A stretch of 64,000 nt of DNA from positions 68,520,020 through 68,584,019 of the forward strand of contig NC_059471.1 of NCBI RefSeq assembly GCF_018139145.2, given 5' to 3'. Each line of letters starts with the position of its first letter. Position 1 is the first letter of the stretch. Shown here piece after piece: positions 47,166 through 60,100 of the stretch. This stretch comes from Gymnogyps californianus (Eukaryota > Chordata > Aves > Accipitriformes > Cathartidae). A program made the translations under genes and the position numbers. The notes beneath the pieces are model-generated. The model saw only the letters and a list, made by a program, of their open reading frames with translations. It did no database searches and was not told the origin of the DNA.

Positions 47166-47860
47166 ATGTCATAAAAGGGCATACTCCCTAAGGCAATGTT
47201 TGGTTATCGACTGAAAAACCCTACTGTCACTGAGGTATCTTAAGTAAATCTTGAAAAAGGGGGAAAAACATGCTAATTATGCCTTCACTAATATTTCTGC
47301 ATCTGTTTGCTTGCTCAAATCAATGCTGTCTTAAAAACTACTGATGTAAATTGACATGTTTAGAAAAAAATCAATCAGAAAAGAACTTAACATGGTGGTT
47401 TTTTCTTTAATGATGATGGCAGGAGATCGATCTTCAAGTTTAAATAGTCCAATTATTGGTTTATTACACCAGTCATCACCATGACTGTGAAGTCGGCACT
47501 ACGAGAAACAGGGTGGCAAATGAAAATGTATCCGTCAAAACATCTTTCACTCCAGAGCTAAAAGTCATCATCATTCATTATTAGTAGCCAACCACTGGAA
47601 GAACAACTCCCAGGCTGTCGTTCCCACAGAGTACTTTTCTGTATCAGTAAATATTGATATGCTGTGCTGGTGGGATGTGTCTCTCTGCTCCCAGCAGAGA
47701 AAAGCACGGTGAGCCTGGAGAGTCCATGCTTAGGCATGTGAGAGCCTGAAGTGCAATAGATGGAGCACCAGTTCCCCCTCATACCATGGCAGCCACAGCC
47801 AGACAAAGGCTGCAAAAAGAGAATTTAAGGGGGTGAGAGAAAAAGGAAATTGGAAAAACT

Positions 47861-47893
47861 GGGAGGGAGAGAGAGAAGGAGAGGGAGGGAGAC
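47861..47893. repeat. GA-rich purine tract
   Basis: 33 consecutive purines (GGGAGGGAGAGAGAGAAGGA then GAGGGAGGGAGA). Purine-rich sequence continues discontinuously to about 48010, which explains the stop-free minus-strand frame across it. A mirror-type tract like this can form triplex DNA. Confidence 0.9.
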
Positions 47894-50800
47894 ATCTGGG
47901 AATGAAGACAGAAGGGGTTTAGGGTATGGCAACTTGGGCAAGGTCTGTGCAACGAAGAAGGAGAAGAGAACAGCAAAACATGAAAGAGGAGAGAGAAAAA
48001 AATTGAACTTATAGATGGGAAAGGAATCATAGAAAAAGAGCGAGAGGTGCAATTTAGAGCAATAATAAAAGAAGCAAATAAAAAATAGACCTTTTCAGGT
48101 TTAAACTCCTGTGATACTGTGTTAATTACATATCTAATCTTAATTTTGCTGAATTTATCTTGCAAAAATTATTAGGTATTAGTCTACTTCTTCTGCCAAC
48201 TACAAAATCCAGACAAAAGGGTAACAAGCAGATGGCCCACAAGGAAGTGAAGGAGGAGGAACAATTATTTACAACCATCACCTCACATTACAGTCACTGA
48301 TGGGAGAAAGAAAGAGGAAGAAACAAGAAAATCTCCAGGACTGGTATCTTGGTTTGGAAATAGGCAAAAGAGATTCCTACTGGGAGGAAAGGCCCCCTTC
48401 AGCTTCAGATGAGATCCACACCAACCACATACCATAATTCACTACTCCTCATAATTCAGGTTAAGACAAATTCCTCGTTAGTACTTGAAGACAGCATTGC
48501 CCTCAAGACTCAACACTGTTTAGTTGCCCATCTGCTGATAAGACATGCGCTGACACCTTATACATACAGCCCCCTTAATGTCAGTCACATCTCTGACCTC
48601 TGTCAGCTTTTTTACAGGTCTGACTGAAACATAAATCCTCCTACACGCTGTTATACCTCATGTTTAGAGCAGTTTGCATGTTGGTAACTCTGAAAATTAA
48701 AAGTATGGCCTATCACACATGTATGTACAACCAGGACTAGAGCTTTTACCCCCACGGTGTTTGTTTGGTTTCCTTACTGTTCCAGGAAACCTCTTTTTGC
48801 TATTACTGGTATCTGTCCTTGTTTCCCTCACGCTGTGTAATCATTCACTTACTATGCTAGGTATCTGACATTTCCTGGTGAATTTGGTAGCATAATACAC
48901 TGGTCCATTGATTTTAAATTGAGGACCAGAAATACGCAGAATAAAACAATTTATCTATATCTGGAATAACCAATTATGTTAATATCACAGTCATCTTATT
49001 ATTTCATTAGTATTACTCTTACCCTCCACAACTGACCAACAGTGTAACCAAACCCAGGTAATCCTCAAGTCTCAGAAATTTTTGGTGTTGTAATTGGTAT
49101 TGCTGTTCCAATGAAGGCATCATGAACTTTAAAAAGGCGAGCAGACCCTTCACCACCTGCAGAAGTGCACCTGAACCAGATCTGAATGCTGCTCAAATTA
49201 AGGCTACCTAACAATTTAATTACAAGTTTTGCAGCATCTTCACTAGCAACTGCATTCCAGCTTACTTATACCAAATCTTATCCTTGTTGTGTGGAGCCCA
49301 CATTTGTGAAAACATCTATTATTTGCCTGATGAGGTTGTACTGAGGAAAAGCCTTGCTCCAAAGTCAAGATACTGTAGAAAGCACCAAACAGTTCAGTGA
49401 CAGTTGTGTGTGCAGTGGTGGACGTGTAGGCATACAAATTAATATAGATATCTGTCGGGATACACAGCTGGCAAAGTGCTTTGGGAATCTCGTGTTTAGG
49501 AGGTTAAAACTCTTGTGGATTTAGGTCTAAAAATTCTGTCGATGTTAGCAACAGTCTGGATGAGTCCTTATTTTGCCATAGCCTGTATCTGTGAGATGCA
49601 GAGGGCTCCTGATTCTGACTTTAGCAAGGGTTGTGGATTCTGGGCATGCCCCAGGATCAGACCCATAATAATTTGACTCTAACTGCACAATAGATTCTGT
49701 ACTCACAGCTGTCTGATCCCTCTAATATGTCCATTCTTTTCCCTGTTCCCAGGGGAAGCCCGCAAGAAAATTAGAGATACAGATAATGGCAAAGCAATTT
49801 AACTGAAAAGAGCAAAAGTGTAAGGACCTTTTCCCCAAATGAACAGGGCTCAAGTTAGACAGCTACTGTCTTTCATTGGCTTATGTACACACTCAGCCTT
49901 AACATTCTTTTCCTCATTCACATGAACATACCTCAAAGCACAGCCAGTATGCTATGGCATTTAAAAAATTACCTATTTATCCAAAATGTCAGCACCTGAA
50001 TGGAATCCTGTGCCTGTTCTGAAAGACACACCAGACACGGGGGCACCTGCCAGCGTGAGGCAACTTACAGAACTGGTGTTTTAATTTTTCATCCTGCAAG
50101 AGTTTGCTAAATGTCATCGCTCATTGGAACGGGCCTGCTGACCTCTCTGGACCACTCACCTGAATAATGAGTTAAGTCTCCAGGTCTTTTAGAAAAACTC
50201 AACAGCACTGAACTTTGGATACTTTTTTAATAACATTTTACTGGGAAAGAATAAAAACTTTCAGAATAACCAGAAATATTTCTACTCTCTCCCCACCCCC
50301 ATATTATCTCATTTTTCTTTATAAAGGCAGAGTGTTCAGTTTCCTTGAAATTGGTCTCTTTAGAAATGTAGCACATTTCTTGAAAAAAAAAAAAATAAGG
50401 TTAGCTAAAGGAATAGCAATTTGTCTGTGGCGTTTCAGCAAATGTGGCAGTTTTCTCCTGTGCCACCAGTTTATTTCAGCTGTGGGAATACAACCAACCA
50501 ATAGGTTTCTGAAGCATCAGTGAATAAGAGCCCATAAAAAAAAAATCCATCTGTAAGCACAGAATCAATCAGTGCTGCTGTAGTCAAAAAAGACAGATTT
50601 TTCTCATAGTTAAAGAAAGTGTGTCAGATTACTACAGACCTAGAAGTTAAGTGTGCTAAAGGCAAAATCCAAGATCAATGTGAATGTTTCTATGGGAATG
50701 TAACACACACTATGAAGAAAGCTTTTCATAGCACAGTTTAATTAAAGGGATTAACTCCAGGATAAAACACAGGTACATATATCACACCATCATGCTAATG

Positions 50801-53661
50801 AAGGAGAGGGATCCTTTCCTTGGACCTGGTGTTTTGCTGAAGGATGGTGGTTGCTGAGTGAGCTATCACCGTTTGTGAACAACTGCATATCATGCAGTGG
50901 TTTCATAGATCATCTGGACTCATCCTATCTCTGAACAGAGACATACCACCTTGTATGCTTAGATGATATAAGGCTGAGGATGGGAAGTTGTTCAGTGGTT
51001 TGTTCCTCACTTTAATTGTCATGGTCGTTAGTCTGTGAATTTATTTCTTTGTAAGAAGGTATTCGCCTTACCAGAGGTGCTTCTCTTGAGTCTAAAACAC
51101 TGAAGGTGAGATTCAGGTGCCTAAACACAGGCTTCTTCCACCATGTGAGGTGCTCCGCTGCATGACCTGGGATCTCCCCTACATGTGACTGACCAATCTT
51201 CCTCCTCCTGCTTCACCCTTCTGACATGCAGTCACCTCCCCAGGAGTGGCCCAAATCCTCTTTCAGAAAACATTGTACAGGTGATCACTAAGTGGAACTA
51301 ATAAATACCACCAAAAAATTCACAAGAGCCACACTAAACATCATCCTTTAGCCACTGGCTTTTTGTTCTCCCTTCCATCTATACGTTGTCTAATTAATCT
51401 GCAGTCTGTCAGTACTGTAAACATGATGATGATAATTATTAACAATTGTGTGCTGGCTCCCTTTGTGGAGCAATAGCCAGACATGCAGTCTCAGTGACTT
51501 GAATTAGTAACAATTTCTCAAAAAGGAAAGGTATTTTCGTTGCGTGACTTCAGTAGAGCTGTTGAAGGTGGAAACAACTTCCCTTGGTTGCTCTAATGTT
51601 GCTTTAACCTTCTCTTGAGGCCCTTAGGAATAAACAAAAAAGGACAAACTATTGACTTCATTGGGAAATGTCACCATTACTTTCAATTAGAATTTTTAAA
51701 AGTGAGGAACAGGTTTTTCTCATGTCCTACACTGCAAGGGTGATTTCCAAGACAGTGTGTGAAGTTCTAAACACTTGCAGTGTGCTGTTGCTGGGCCAGC
51801 CTTTGTACCCAGACAGTAAAGTACAGAAAGCCATGAGCTCTACCTCTATTTCATCACAGGATCTGAACAGACCTGGATACCACTTGTAGCAAACTAATAA
51901 TCCAGCTGTTCAGGAAACCAGGTTTTTCCTCTGTGAAAGAACTCATCTCACACTCTTTTAGACCCGTGTTTCCAAATCATACCTTGATCTTCCACAAAAG
52001 GTAAAAAAGAATGGCAATCTCTAAAAATGAAGCTACCCATCATTTTTTATCTTCATGATGTAATAGCCAGAGCCATATTTTTGGTCATCTTTCTCACTTG
52101 GCCATTGACATCAAGTTCAAGCTGGGTGCAAATTGCTACACAGAGTGCTAATGCTTATATAGCATGCAAGGTAGCAGGGAATCTGGCCCAGTCTGCTTTA
52201 GGTACAAGACACATAATAATAAAACAGAAATTGATTTTTTATGTCTTGAAATCAAAGCATTTTCTTTATATAATCAACACTGCACTGAAGACAGCATTTC
52301 AATCAATCATGGTAGCTGGCATTCCTAAGCTTTGCTCACGTGGATAATTCTTAGACATTTCCACCGTTCTGTTGAAATCGATGGGATGGTTTAGCTGAGC
52401 AAAAGTTGGCAGGAACAGGCCTCTGGTTTTCATTTTTATTTTCTCCTGGGAGTAAAATACAAGCAAACAAACAAAGAAACCCCATGAAAAACACATTAAT
52501 TCATTTGGTTTTACACTTAGTACTGCTTAAAATGCTTCGCATTGGCTTGGTGAACAGCTTGACACTTCCATAACAATTGTATAATAACGTTACAAGTAAG
52601 TACATCTAAAACTGGTGTGTTACATACATAAAGAGGAAATAATAAATAGCTGTTAGCTCTTACTCTTTTGTACTTCCTTTCTTCAAAATCTCTTTATCTG
52701 CTTTCTTTTGAAGCACCTTCAATTACTCCATTGGGCAATAAATACTGGGAGAAATATAGTGAAGAAGCATTCTGTGTTGACGAAATTACTTCTGTAAATA
52801 CAGTAAGACTTATTAGATGCAAGATAAAATAATTTTATAGCACTGGATTTTGATCTCTTTAAACAGTGGTGATTAGAAAGTAACATGTTGGACCGTCTGA
52901 TAAATACTGCTTGGTCTCATGGAGTTAAGTGTTTTGACCCACTGAGATCTGTGTTACAAAGTGGGAACGGTTCGTCCCAACGACATCTTTCCATCTCCAA
53001 GGTACAAAGATGAATCATAGGAAAACCTCATAGTCACTGTTAATAGCAGACTACTCTTTTACTAGTAGGGTGTACATGAAAAGTTAGATCAGTGATGTCA
53101 GAACCATATATGCAGTTTAGAGATGTCTTGCCATGGTTGTCCTTTGAAAGATGCCTCCCCTTGGGACAGGTCAACCACTTCTCCACCTTTCTTTTCAGCA
53201 AGACCTCCACACATGTTAGCCACTGCTGACACCAGAGCAACATGCATGTTGCTAGGTCTGGGCACCATCCAAAAGTTCTCCATCAGCATCCAGCCCCGTT
53301 TTGGCTGATACCTATAAGGGAAATGCCACAGGCTTAAGAGGCCAACTCCCCATCTCCTACATGGACACTCTCCATGCTGCTGCACTGGATCCCAACCCAC
53401 TCAGCTTGTGGTTTCTCAGGTTTCCCATTACTTGTGCACTGTTTTTCATTTTCTATATGTTTTTTAGCATGTTTCCTGGGCACAGGCTGGTTTTTGGTTA
53501 CTTCTTCAGGGAAATAAAACTCTGGAGCATGCAAGTTCGCTGCCCTAGGCCAGCACAGCCGTTTCCCATTGCCATCTGCAAGTTCAATGTTATCTTCAAC
53601 TCATGGGCACTCTCAGTCCATTGGGTATATCTTCAGGGGTGTTTAAAATCTGGAATCACTA

Positions 53662-53698
53662 ACACATGCACATGCACACGCACACGCACACACACACA
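53662..53698. repeat. (CA)n/CACG alternating repeat
   Basis: 37 bp of uninterrupted purine-pyrimidine alternation (CACATGCACATGCACACGCA, then CACG and CA units). It is a microsatellite with Z-DNA-forming potential. It lies inside the 53301-53741 open frame, where it encodes a threonine/arginine-rich run, an argument against that frame being a gene. Confidence 0.92.
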
Positions 53699-56639
53699 GC
53701 CTGTAGGGCGGAAAAATGAATTTGCTGGTAATGATATTTAAAGCCAGCTAGTCTTCGCAGGCTTCAGTAAGCCCGCTGGCTTGTCTGGCCCAAATTATGA
53801 AGGTTAGCCCTCTATTCTCCCTGGTTGCTCAGCAAGCAGAAGAGTCCAACCCCCCGCAGCAGCCTTTTCAAAGCAACAACTTCCACATGTCAGCCAGAAT
53901 TCATAAATTGCATGTAGCTGGATTACCCTGATGATCACATTTCATGCCCCTTTAGGCTGATATCCTCAAGGGAGATGCCTGTGGATACCAACCTTCCCTG
54001 TCACGCCCGCTGCAGCGGAGTGTGCACTCCACCACAGGACATGGTTGTCTTTGCCAGAGTGCTCTTGTGCGGCACGAAAGACAGCATAGACATATCCAGA
54101 CCGCATCTACTGCTGCTGGCAGGCTTTTTCTCTTTCCCTGTGCCGCTGTTTATCCTGAAGCAAAATCCTGCCCCATCTTTCCTCAGTGGGCTCACTGTTT
54201 GTGAAAAACATTAAGCGGAAGGTTTGCATTCAGGAATTTAAATTTGGCCTTCTGGCATGCCTCACGTTAAGCATTGCTGCACCTCTGGAGGTGCTGAGCA
54301 CCCAGGAGATTTAGCCATATTCTTCTTGTGCCCGGCTAGTAGCAGAAGGCATCATTACTTCTTCAGTACCATGGGCTTATATAGAGAAGGAGGAGGAAAG
54401 GATCAACCAGAAATTATATTTAAAATTTACAACATATTCAGTTATGTTGCTGGGGATTTATCATAGTTTTCTAAATGCTCTTATCATCTGATCTTTCTGT
54501 GCCTTTTATTCCTCTGTGGACTCATGTCTGACAAAAACAACAACCCTACACATGAATTCTTTGAGCGGAAATATAAACCCATAGTTAAGTGCATAGCAAC
54601 ATGGTGAATTTAAACCCAATCTTTACAAAAAAGCCTAGAGCATGCACAGGCAGTGTTGGGGGAATTAACTGAAAACAAAAGGAACAAACTGATTTAGCAG
54701 TATTTTGTTCCTCTGTTACACTTTTCTCAGACACATAGATGCTCTGCTGGTTTAAACTGGACTAATTCCATTTTTACCATTTTTAGCTAAAGATCTACTC
54801 CAAATATTTTGACTGCTGTGTATATTCTCTTCATACAAGGAGTAACTTCGCACTATTTTACCTGGGACTGAGTAAGCGATAAAGGAGGACATTTCCTACA
54901 ATGCCCTATTTGTGTAGTTAGGATAATCTCAAGTCTTCTCAGGCTTTCAAGGTTTTCAGACACCAAGTAGAACGTATTTAGATTTGTACTTATTCAGAAA
55001 TCAAAACCCCCTCAAGTGCTAATGGCTTAATTTATATTTCATAGAATAAAAAATGTTAAAGAGTAGGATTTTCTAAGCTGAGTAAACCTTTATCAGCTGT
55101 TCTTGTGCTTTTGGCATTATTTCTTCTCATCCCTTTCCCTCAGGGAGACAATAAAAATAGCTAATGTTCTTTTCCTTCCCCAGTTCTTGCTTCCACTTCT
55201 GTTCAACTTTTATCTGGCAATCCAGCTTCCATGGTAGTCAGAGTACAATTTTGATGCCTATTAGCTCTCTTTCTGGAGGCTGCTAATTGTAATCTCTCCC
55301 TTGCTGTAGGTCTCATCACATGGCCTTGTGCCACCACTGGTTGTGTCCTGGCTAACAATACAAGGCTTGGTTCAAAGACAAAGGCGTCTCTTCATTGGGA
55401 CAACTATTTACCAAGGCATGGCAAGATGCAACTACCTCTCCAGTGGTACTGAGAGAGACTGACTCCCTCATCTACCACTCACCTCCTCCTATTATTCCTT
55501 CCCCTAAGCTCCTTGCAGTGTGCTGCGGTGTTATAGGGCAGAGGCAGCACAAGAGATCAGCTATGGCCCAGCAAAGTTTGGTATGCCTGAGAAGGAAGCG
55601 GATAGTCACAGGGCATTAGCAGATGCCAGCCTGGATTTGTGTCCTGCAAGGAAGTCAGCCTGGGATGTTGGGTTAATTGTAGGAAGTTTATTTGTACTTT
55701 GCCTAGAAAGAATAGTCATTGTTTGGTGTGACCCTGATCTAGTCTATGTTGTCTCTTTTTTTCAACCACGATTTTCCCAGCCGGATCACATTCACATTGG
55801 CTGTGCACATACTTCTGTGTCTGGGAGCACAACCGAGTTCCTGTGCACAGGTGCAAATCCAGGCTACATCCCAACATCCCATCAGGGCGAGACTCCTCTT
55901 CCTCCATGCCCTGCTTCCTGCACAAAGGTGGGCACATGAACAGAAGCTGCATCATTACCCAAGTGATAGATAACCTCTGCCTCCAAACACAACCACTGCA
56001 TGTACATGCCGAATACCCTTCTGCCCCCTGCATTACACGTACTCTGCTCTCCTTGGTTTAGTCACCTTCATCTGGGTGATATGGTGGGCACTGCTCTGTG
56101 CTTAATCCATGACTTTGTGTTGTTTTCACGTGAGCTTAGGCTCAGACTCAGCCTGAAGTGAGGACTTCTGTCCCTTTTCAGTTTCCCTTTTCCCCTCCTT
56201 CATGTTGTCAGCCCCATCGTCTCTGACAAGAACTGGGATAATCAGTGGCCTTTCACATAAAAGGAACAACAGTGAAATCCTGCTTTTACCCTTCTCTAGG
56301 AAACAGAAAAATTAACACTTAGAAGATTGTTGATTTTTTTCTCCAGCACTTTCCTCTCTGATAATATAAGGCAACAGCCCGGGGATGTTTCAAATCTGGT
56401 CTGTTGTAGAGGTGCTCCATTTTCTGATGGTGAAGTACACTGTTCCTTGATGATTAAACTTTATATAGGGCAATGTTTAATGTAAAAACAATCTTAAAGG
56501 CATTTGTGACTGCAGAGAGTTGCAATGCAGTACACTACCTCAGAGGTAGGCTCATGTATGATTTTATGATAGATTGCACTGGACTAATGTTTCTCTGCTG
56601 CTGAAAAGAATTCTCGCACCCCTTCCCATCGTTTGCTCC

Positions 56640-57110
56640 TCCCTTACCCAGTCCGGTGCTGGCTCTGACACTCTGCTGCACTTGGAGTAAACCCATTCTG
56701 ATCGCTAACTTGGAGACATATTATCCACTTTATATGCTGGGCGAATTTTCTGCCATTTAATGTGTTGAACCTCTTATTGTACATTCTGATGAGACTCAGC
56801 TCTGGCTCAAAATATGCCACAAAAGTCACAGCGGGCATGAGGAGGTGGGAGGGGGCAACCAGACTGTCCCTTTTGGCTGAAGCAAGCTGATAATTCGTCT
56901 CATGTCGTATCGTGAAACCATGCACTACTAGGCATATCCCAGACATGTTAGCAATCGCCCCACGGTTATGGTGCTCAGGTCTGGAAGGCATCAGAACAAC
57001 CACGCATTTCAGCACTTCCAAAGCAAACAGTACAACCCATGTTTGCAGCTTTCTTTTCCTGTCGTGCTTACATGACTCTTCTCCATCAAGCACAGTAGCA
57101 ACACCCACAC
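56640..57110. promoter_or_regulatory. CpG-retaining block carrying the window's longest open frame
   Basis: About 11 CpGs in 470 bp. The minus strand is open for 154 codons (57108 down to 56644), starting MGVATVLDGEE, with no domain, signal peptide or membrane pattern I can name. TATTATCCACTTTATATGC and CATTTAATGTGTTG on the plus strand look like enhancer-type AT-rich motif clusters. Either a conserved non-coding element, a decayed or unrecognised coding segment, or chance. I favour the first. The frame has no flanking splice sites or promoter that would make it a gene. Confidence 0.3.
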
Positions 57111-60100
57111 ATGCTTGTTAGCCACCACCACAGCCATCCAGAGTCAGGAGAGTGGAACAATCTCCTTTAGATCACTTAGGACTTACTGCCACAGCAGCTT
57201 GATGGGGACAGAGGTGGAGCCTGAACAAACCCACTGCCAGATCAGTTAACCCAGGTGCTAGCACAAATGCTTTAATGGACGGGAATGAAATTTGCCAATA
57301 CGTTCAAAATGCATGAAGTGGTAAAGCAAGCCGTGCTGTGTGGTGGCTCCCTGCCAGACCAAAGCATGGGGAGATAAGGACTTGCTGGAAAAACACTGGA
57401 CTGAGCAGCCGACCACTTCTACGCCCACCTCATTTGTTTGTGCTGCTGTTTCTGCATGCTTCACAGAGGTGTTTTGCTAGCTGTTGCCTCCCCAGGACAG
57501 CTGTGCTCTTGGTGTTAGTTTAATACTTCCTTTCCTAATGTCCTTCTTTTCTACTTCTGAGGTATTTTAATATGTCAATTCAACAGCAATTACAATGCAA
57601 ACTGCTTTTCTGCCTCCTCACATTTCAATAGGCGGTGAGGGCCACTAAAACTCCTCAAATGCAAATAAGAAAACAGAAATGCAGTTTAAGGTTTGCTTTC
57701 TGTAACTGGTGAGCTACCAGTTGGGTTGCCCTAACTCAGCTTTGGGTCTTTGTAGCAGAAACAGGCAGCTTTACGTGTGCTGAGGGCCTGTCCAGTGTCA
57801 GACTTAGTCTGTCTTTCAATCTACTAGGTCAGGCAATGTAAGGATAGAAGCCCACTGCAATGGGACCCTGAGTCAGACAGAGCTTCTGAATGGATCTGCC
57901 TAGAACCTTCCTTACCATGAACACCTCAAAAAACTCCACAATAGAACATCTTTTCAACTGAATAGCTCAGGTTTTATTGAAGTACTTCAAGATTAATTTC
58001 TGTGTTTTCTTTTAAACACAGAAAAAACAAATACAAAGGCTTTATAAAGAGTTTTCTCCCTGCCCAGTTCCTCCTGGGTTACAAAATTTTATGTAATTCT
58101 AATTAGTTAATAAACATTATTGTGAATTATGTTTCTCTTCAACTGACACAAGCAGTGCATTAGTGCTGATATACGATTCAAAAAAATTGTCATTTGCCAT
58201 CAACTTATTCCACTTATGGAGAAACAGCCTGTTCAGAATAACAGCTTCAAAATGCCAGTGGCACAAAATGTGGCCTGGAAACCTTGGGGGTGATACAGCT
58301 TGACTTTGAAGTTTGGGTTCTGCAACGACATTGCAGAAGTTCCCGCTGATGGCATATGGACTTAAAAGAGCCACAAGTCAATATTTATAGGTACAAAAGC
58401 TCAATGTGTCAGGTAGCATTTGTGGTTTTTTTAACATACTATCTTAGATTTGACAACACTAGCTTGATTAATTCCGTGTTGCGGACCAGAGTCAGCATGG
58501 GTGCAAATCAATAGCAACTACATTGAAATTAGGTTTACCTGGATGTAAATGAGAACAGAATATAATCATTATCATAAAAATTCCCCACTTCCCTTCCATA
58601 AATTGCCTTTAATCAATGGGGTAAAATCTTGCACTTGAGACGTTAACATGTACATGCTTAATTCTGGCAGTCTAACACACATAAAAATTATGGTCTGAAA
58701 GACAGGCTGTGTCTCTGTCTTTGCACTGTAAAATGATTAGAGTTTTGTGAGAAAGGAGGGAAAGGGGATGGTTACGTCTTCCAAAATCAGTTTTATCTAA
58801 GCTATCACCACAAAAAGTGAAATGCTTTCGCTAGGACAGTATGTCTGTGGTGTCACTCGCAGGGCAGAGGTTGTTTGCATGCATGAGTTATGTATTTCCA
58901 TATCTCAGATCATTCAGATTTCTTTTCATTGTAAAATTAATACTGATTCTCCTGTTTTAGTAATACTGACACTGGGATAGTTCTGACATCATTATAAAAT
59001 GTGCACTGATACCTACTCCCTTAGTGTAATCTTTCTGGCCAATCAGTCATGCATGGAGAGTGTTAGGAAGAAGATGAAGAGACAGAGGAAAAAACGTCAT
59101 TAGAACACGCTAGCACCAGTCAGTACCCACTCCACACTGACTGCCAAAATATCATGTGCCGTATTAGATAAGTCTTATTATGTTCAGACAGTAAGCAAGA
59201 TAGCAGTGTGTAAAACTCCTAGTTGATAATGATGGAGAGTAGCATTCACACAAGAAAAACAAAAAAACATATATCATCCTCATCCTCTTGTATTTAAAGC
59301 AAAATGTTGCACATCCCAAGGAAAATGAGGGCTGTTTCTTTAAGAACCTGCTTCTACCAGAGGTCAATGGCTTTACTGTTACACATTAAAAGTTAAGTAC
59401 AGTTATTGACAGGCAAACCACAGAAATTGGTTTATGTCAATGAAGAATGGCAAATAGATACACGTATCAGGAAAAGAGCCCTGGAGGAAAAGTTCTTTGC
59501 ACAGTAAAATTAGATTCACAAGTCACAGATGATTTGTTAGTTCTTTCCAAGTTGTAGAGTAGTAATTTATGGGAGAGCTCTCCCGGCCTCTTTACCTGCA
59601 CTACAAAAAGGAATCTTTTTTATTAAAGTGTAAGTTGCATGTCCTCACAAGTGACAACCCACGGATCTGACTGAATTAATATAATCCCCTAAGAACAGAG
59701 CCCTCCTATCATTCTAAAAGTAATAGGCATTCTTTGAACCCTTTGTTTCCATTCTTCTCTGTGAAGCCTTCTTTTAGCAAGCCCAGGTGGAGGAGTAGCT
59801 AGAGGGCTGGAAAGTTTGTTTTTAATGCAAAAAGATGTCAAATGACAGATATTCAGGTTGCCCTCATGACGTAAACAGATTTCCACTGCCTACTTGTAAT
59901 TTCTAGAAACATGCTTTTCAAAAATAACAACTTCAGCTAGTACAGCTTGCAAGGCAGGGATGCTCTACCTATGGTAGATACCTGCAGCTCTTCCCCAAGC
60001 CATGGTCTATCCTGCTGCCGTAGTACAGATATGTCAGCTATGGGAGTGTAGTGAGGGGATTTAAGACCCTCATGGTCCTGCAGCAAGGGCGCTTGTAATG

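Larger units (their letters stand above)
47166..56639. other. Unique non-coding DNA
   Basis: About 9.5 kb without a supported gene. Frames of 146 codons (53301-53741, plus), 139 (55520-55939, plus), 128 (47779-48165, minus, from a purine-rich tract) and 106 (52027-52347, plus) exist. I recognise no domain in any, and most are overlapped by frames on the other strand. GC content rises between 53.1-54.4 kb and 55.3-56.1 kb. Simple repeats are listed separately. Confidence 0.45.

Noticed and set aside
47779..48165. 128-codon minus-strand frame rich in Ser/Phe/Leu
   Set aside because: It is read through a purine-rich tract whose complement has few stops; composition explains it.
53301..53741. 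146-codon plus-strand frame as a gene
   Set aside because: No recognisable domain; its C-terminal part is translated from a CA microsatellite, and antisense frames overlap it.
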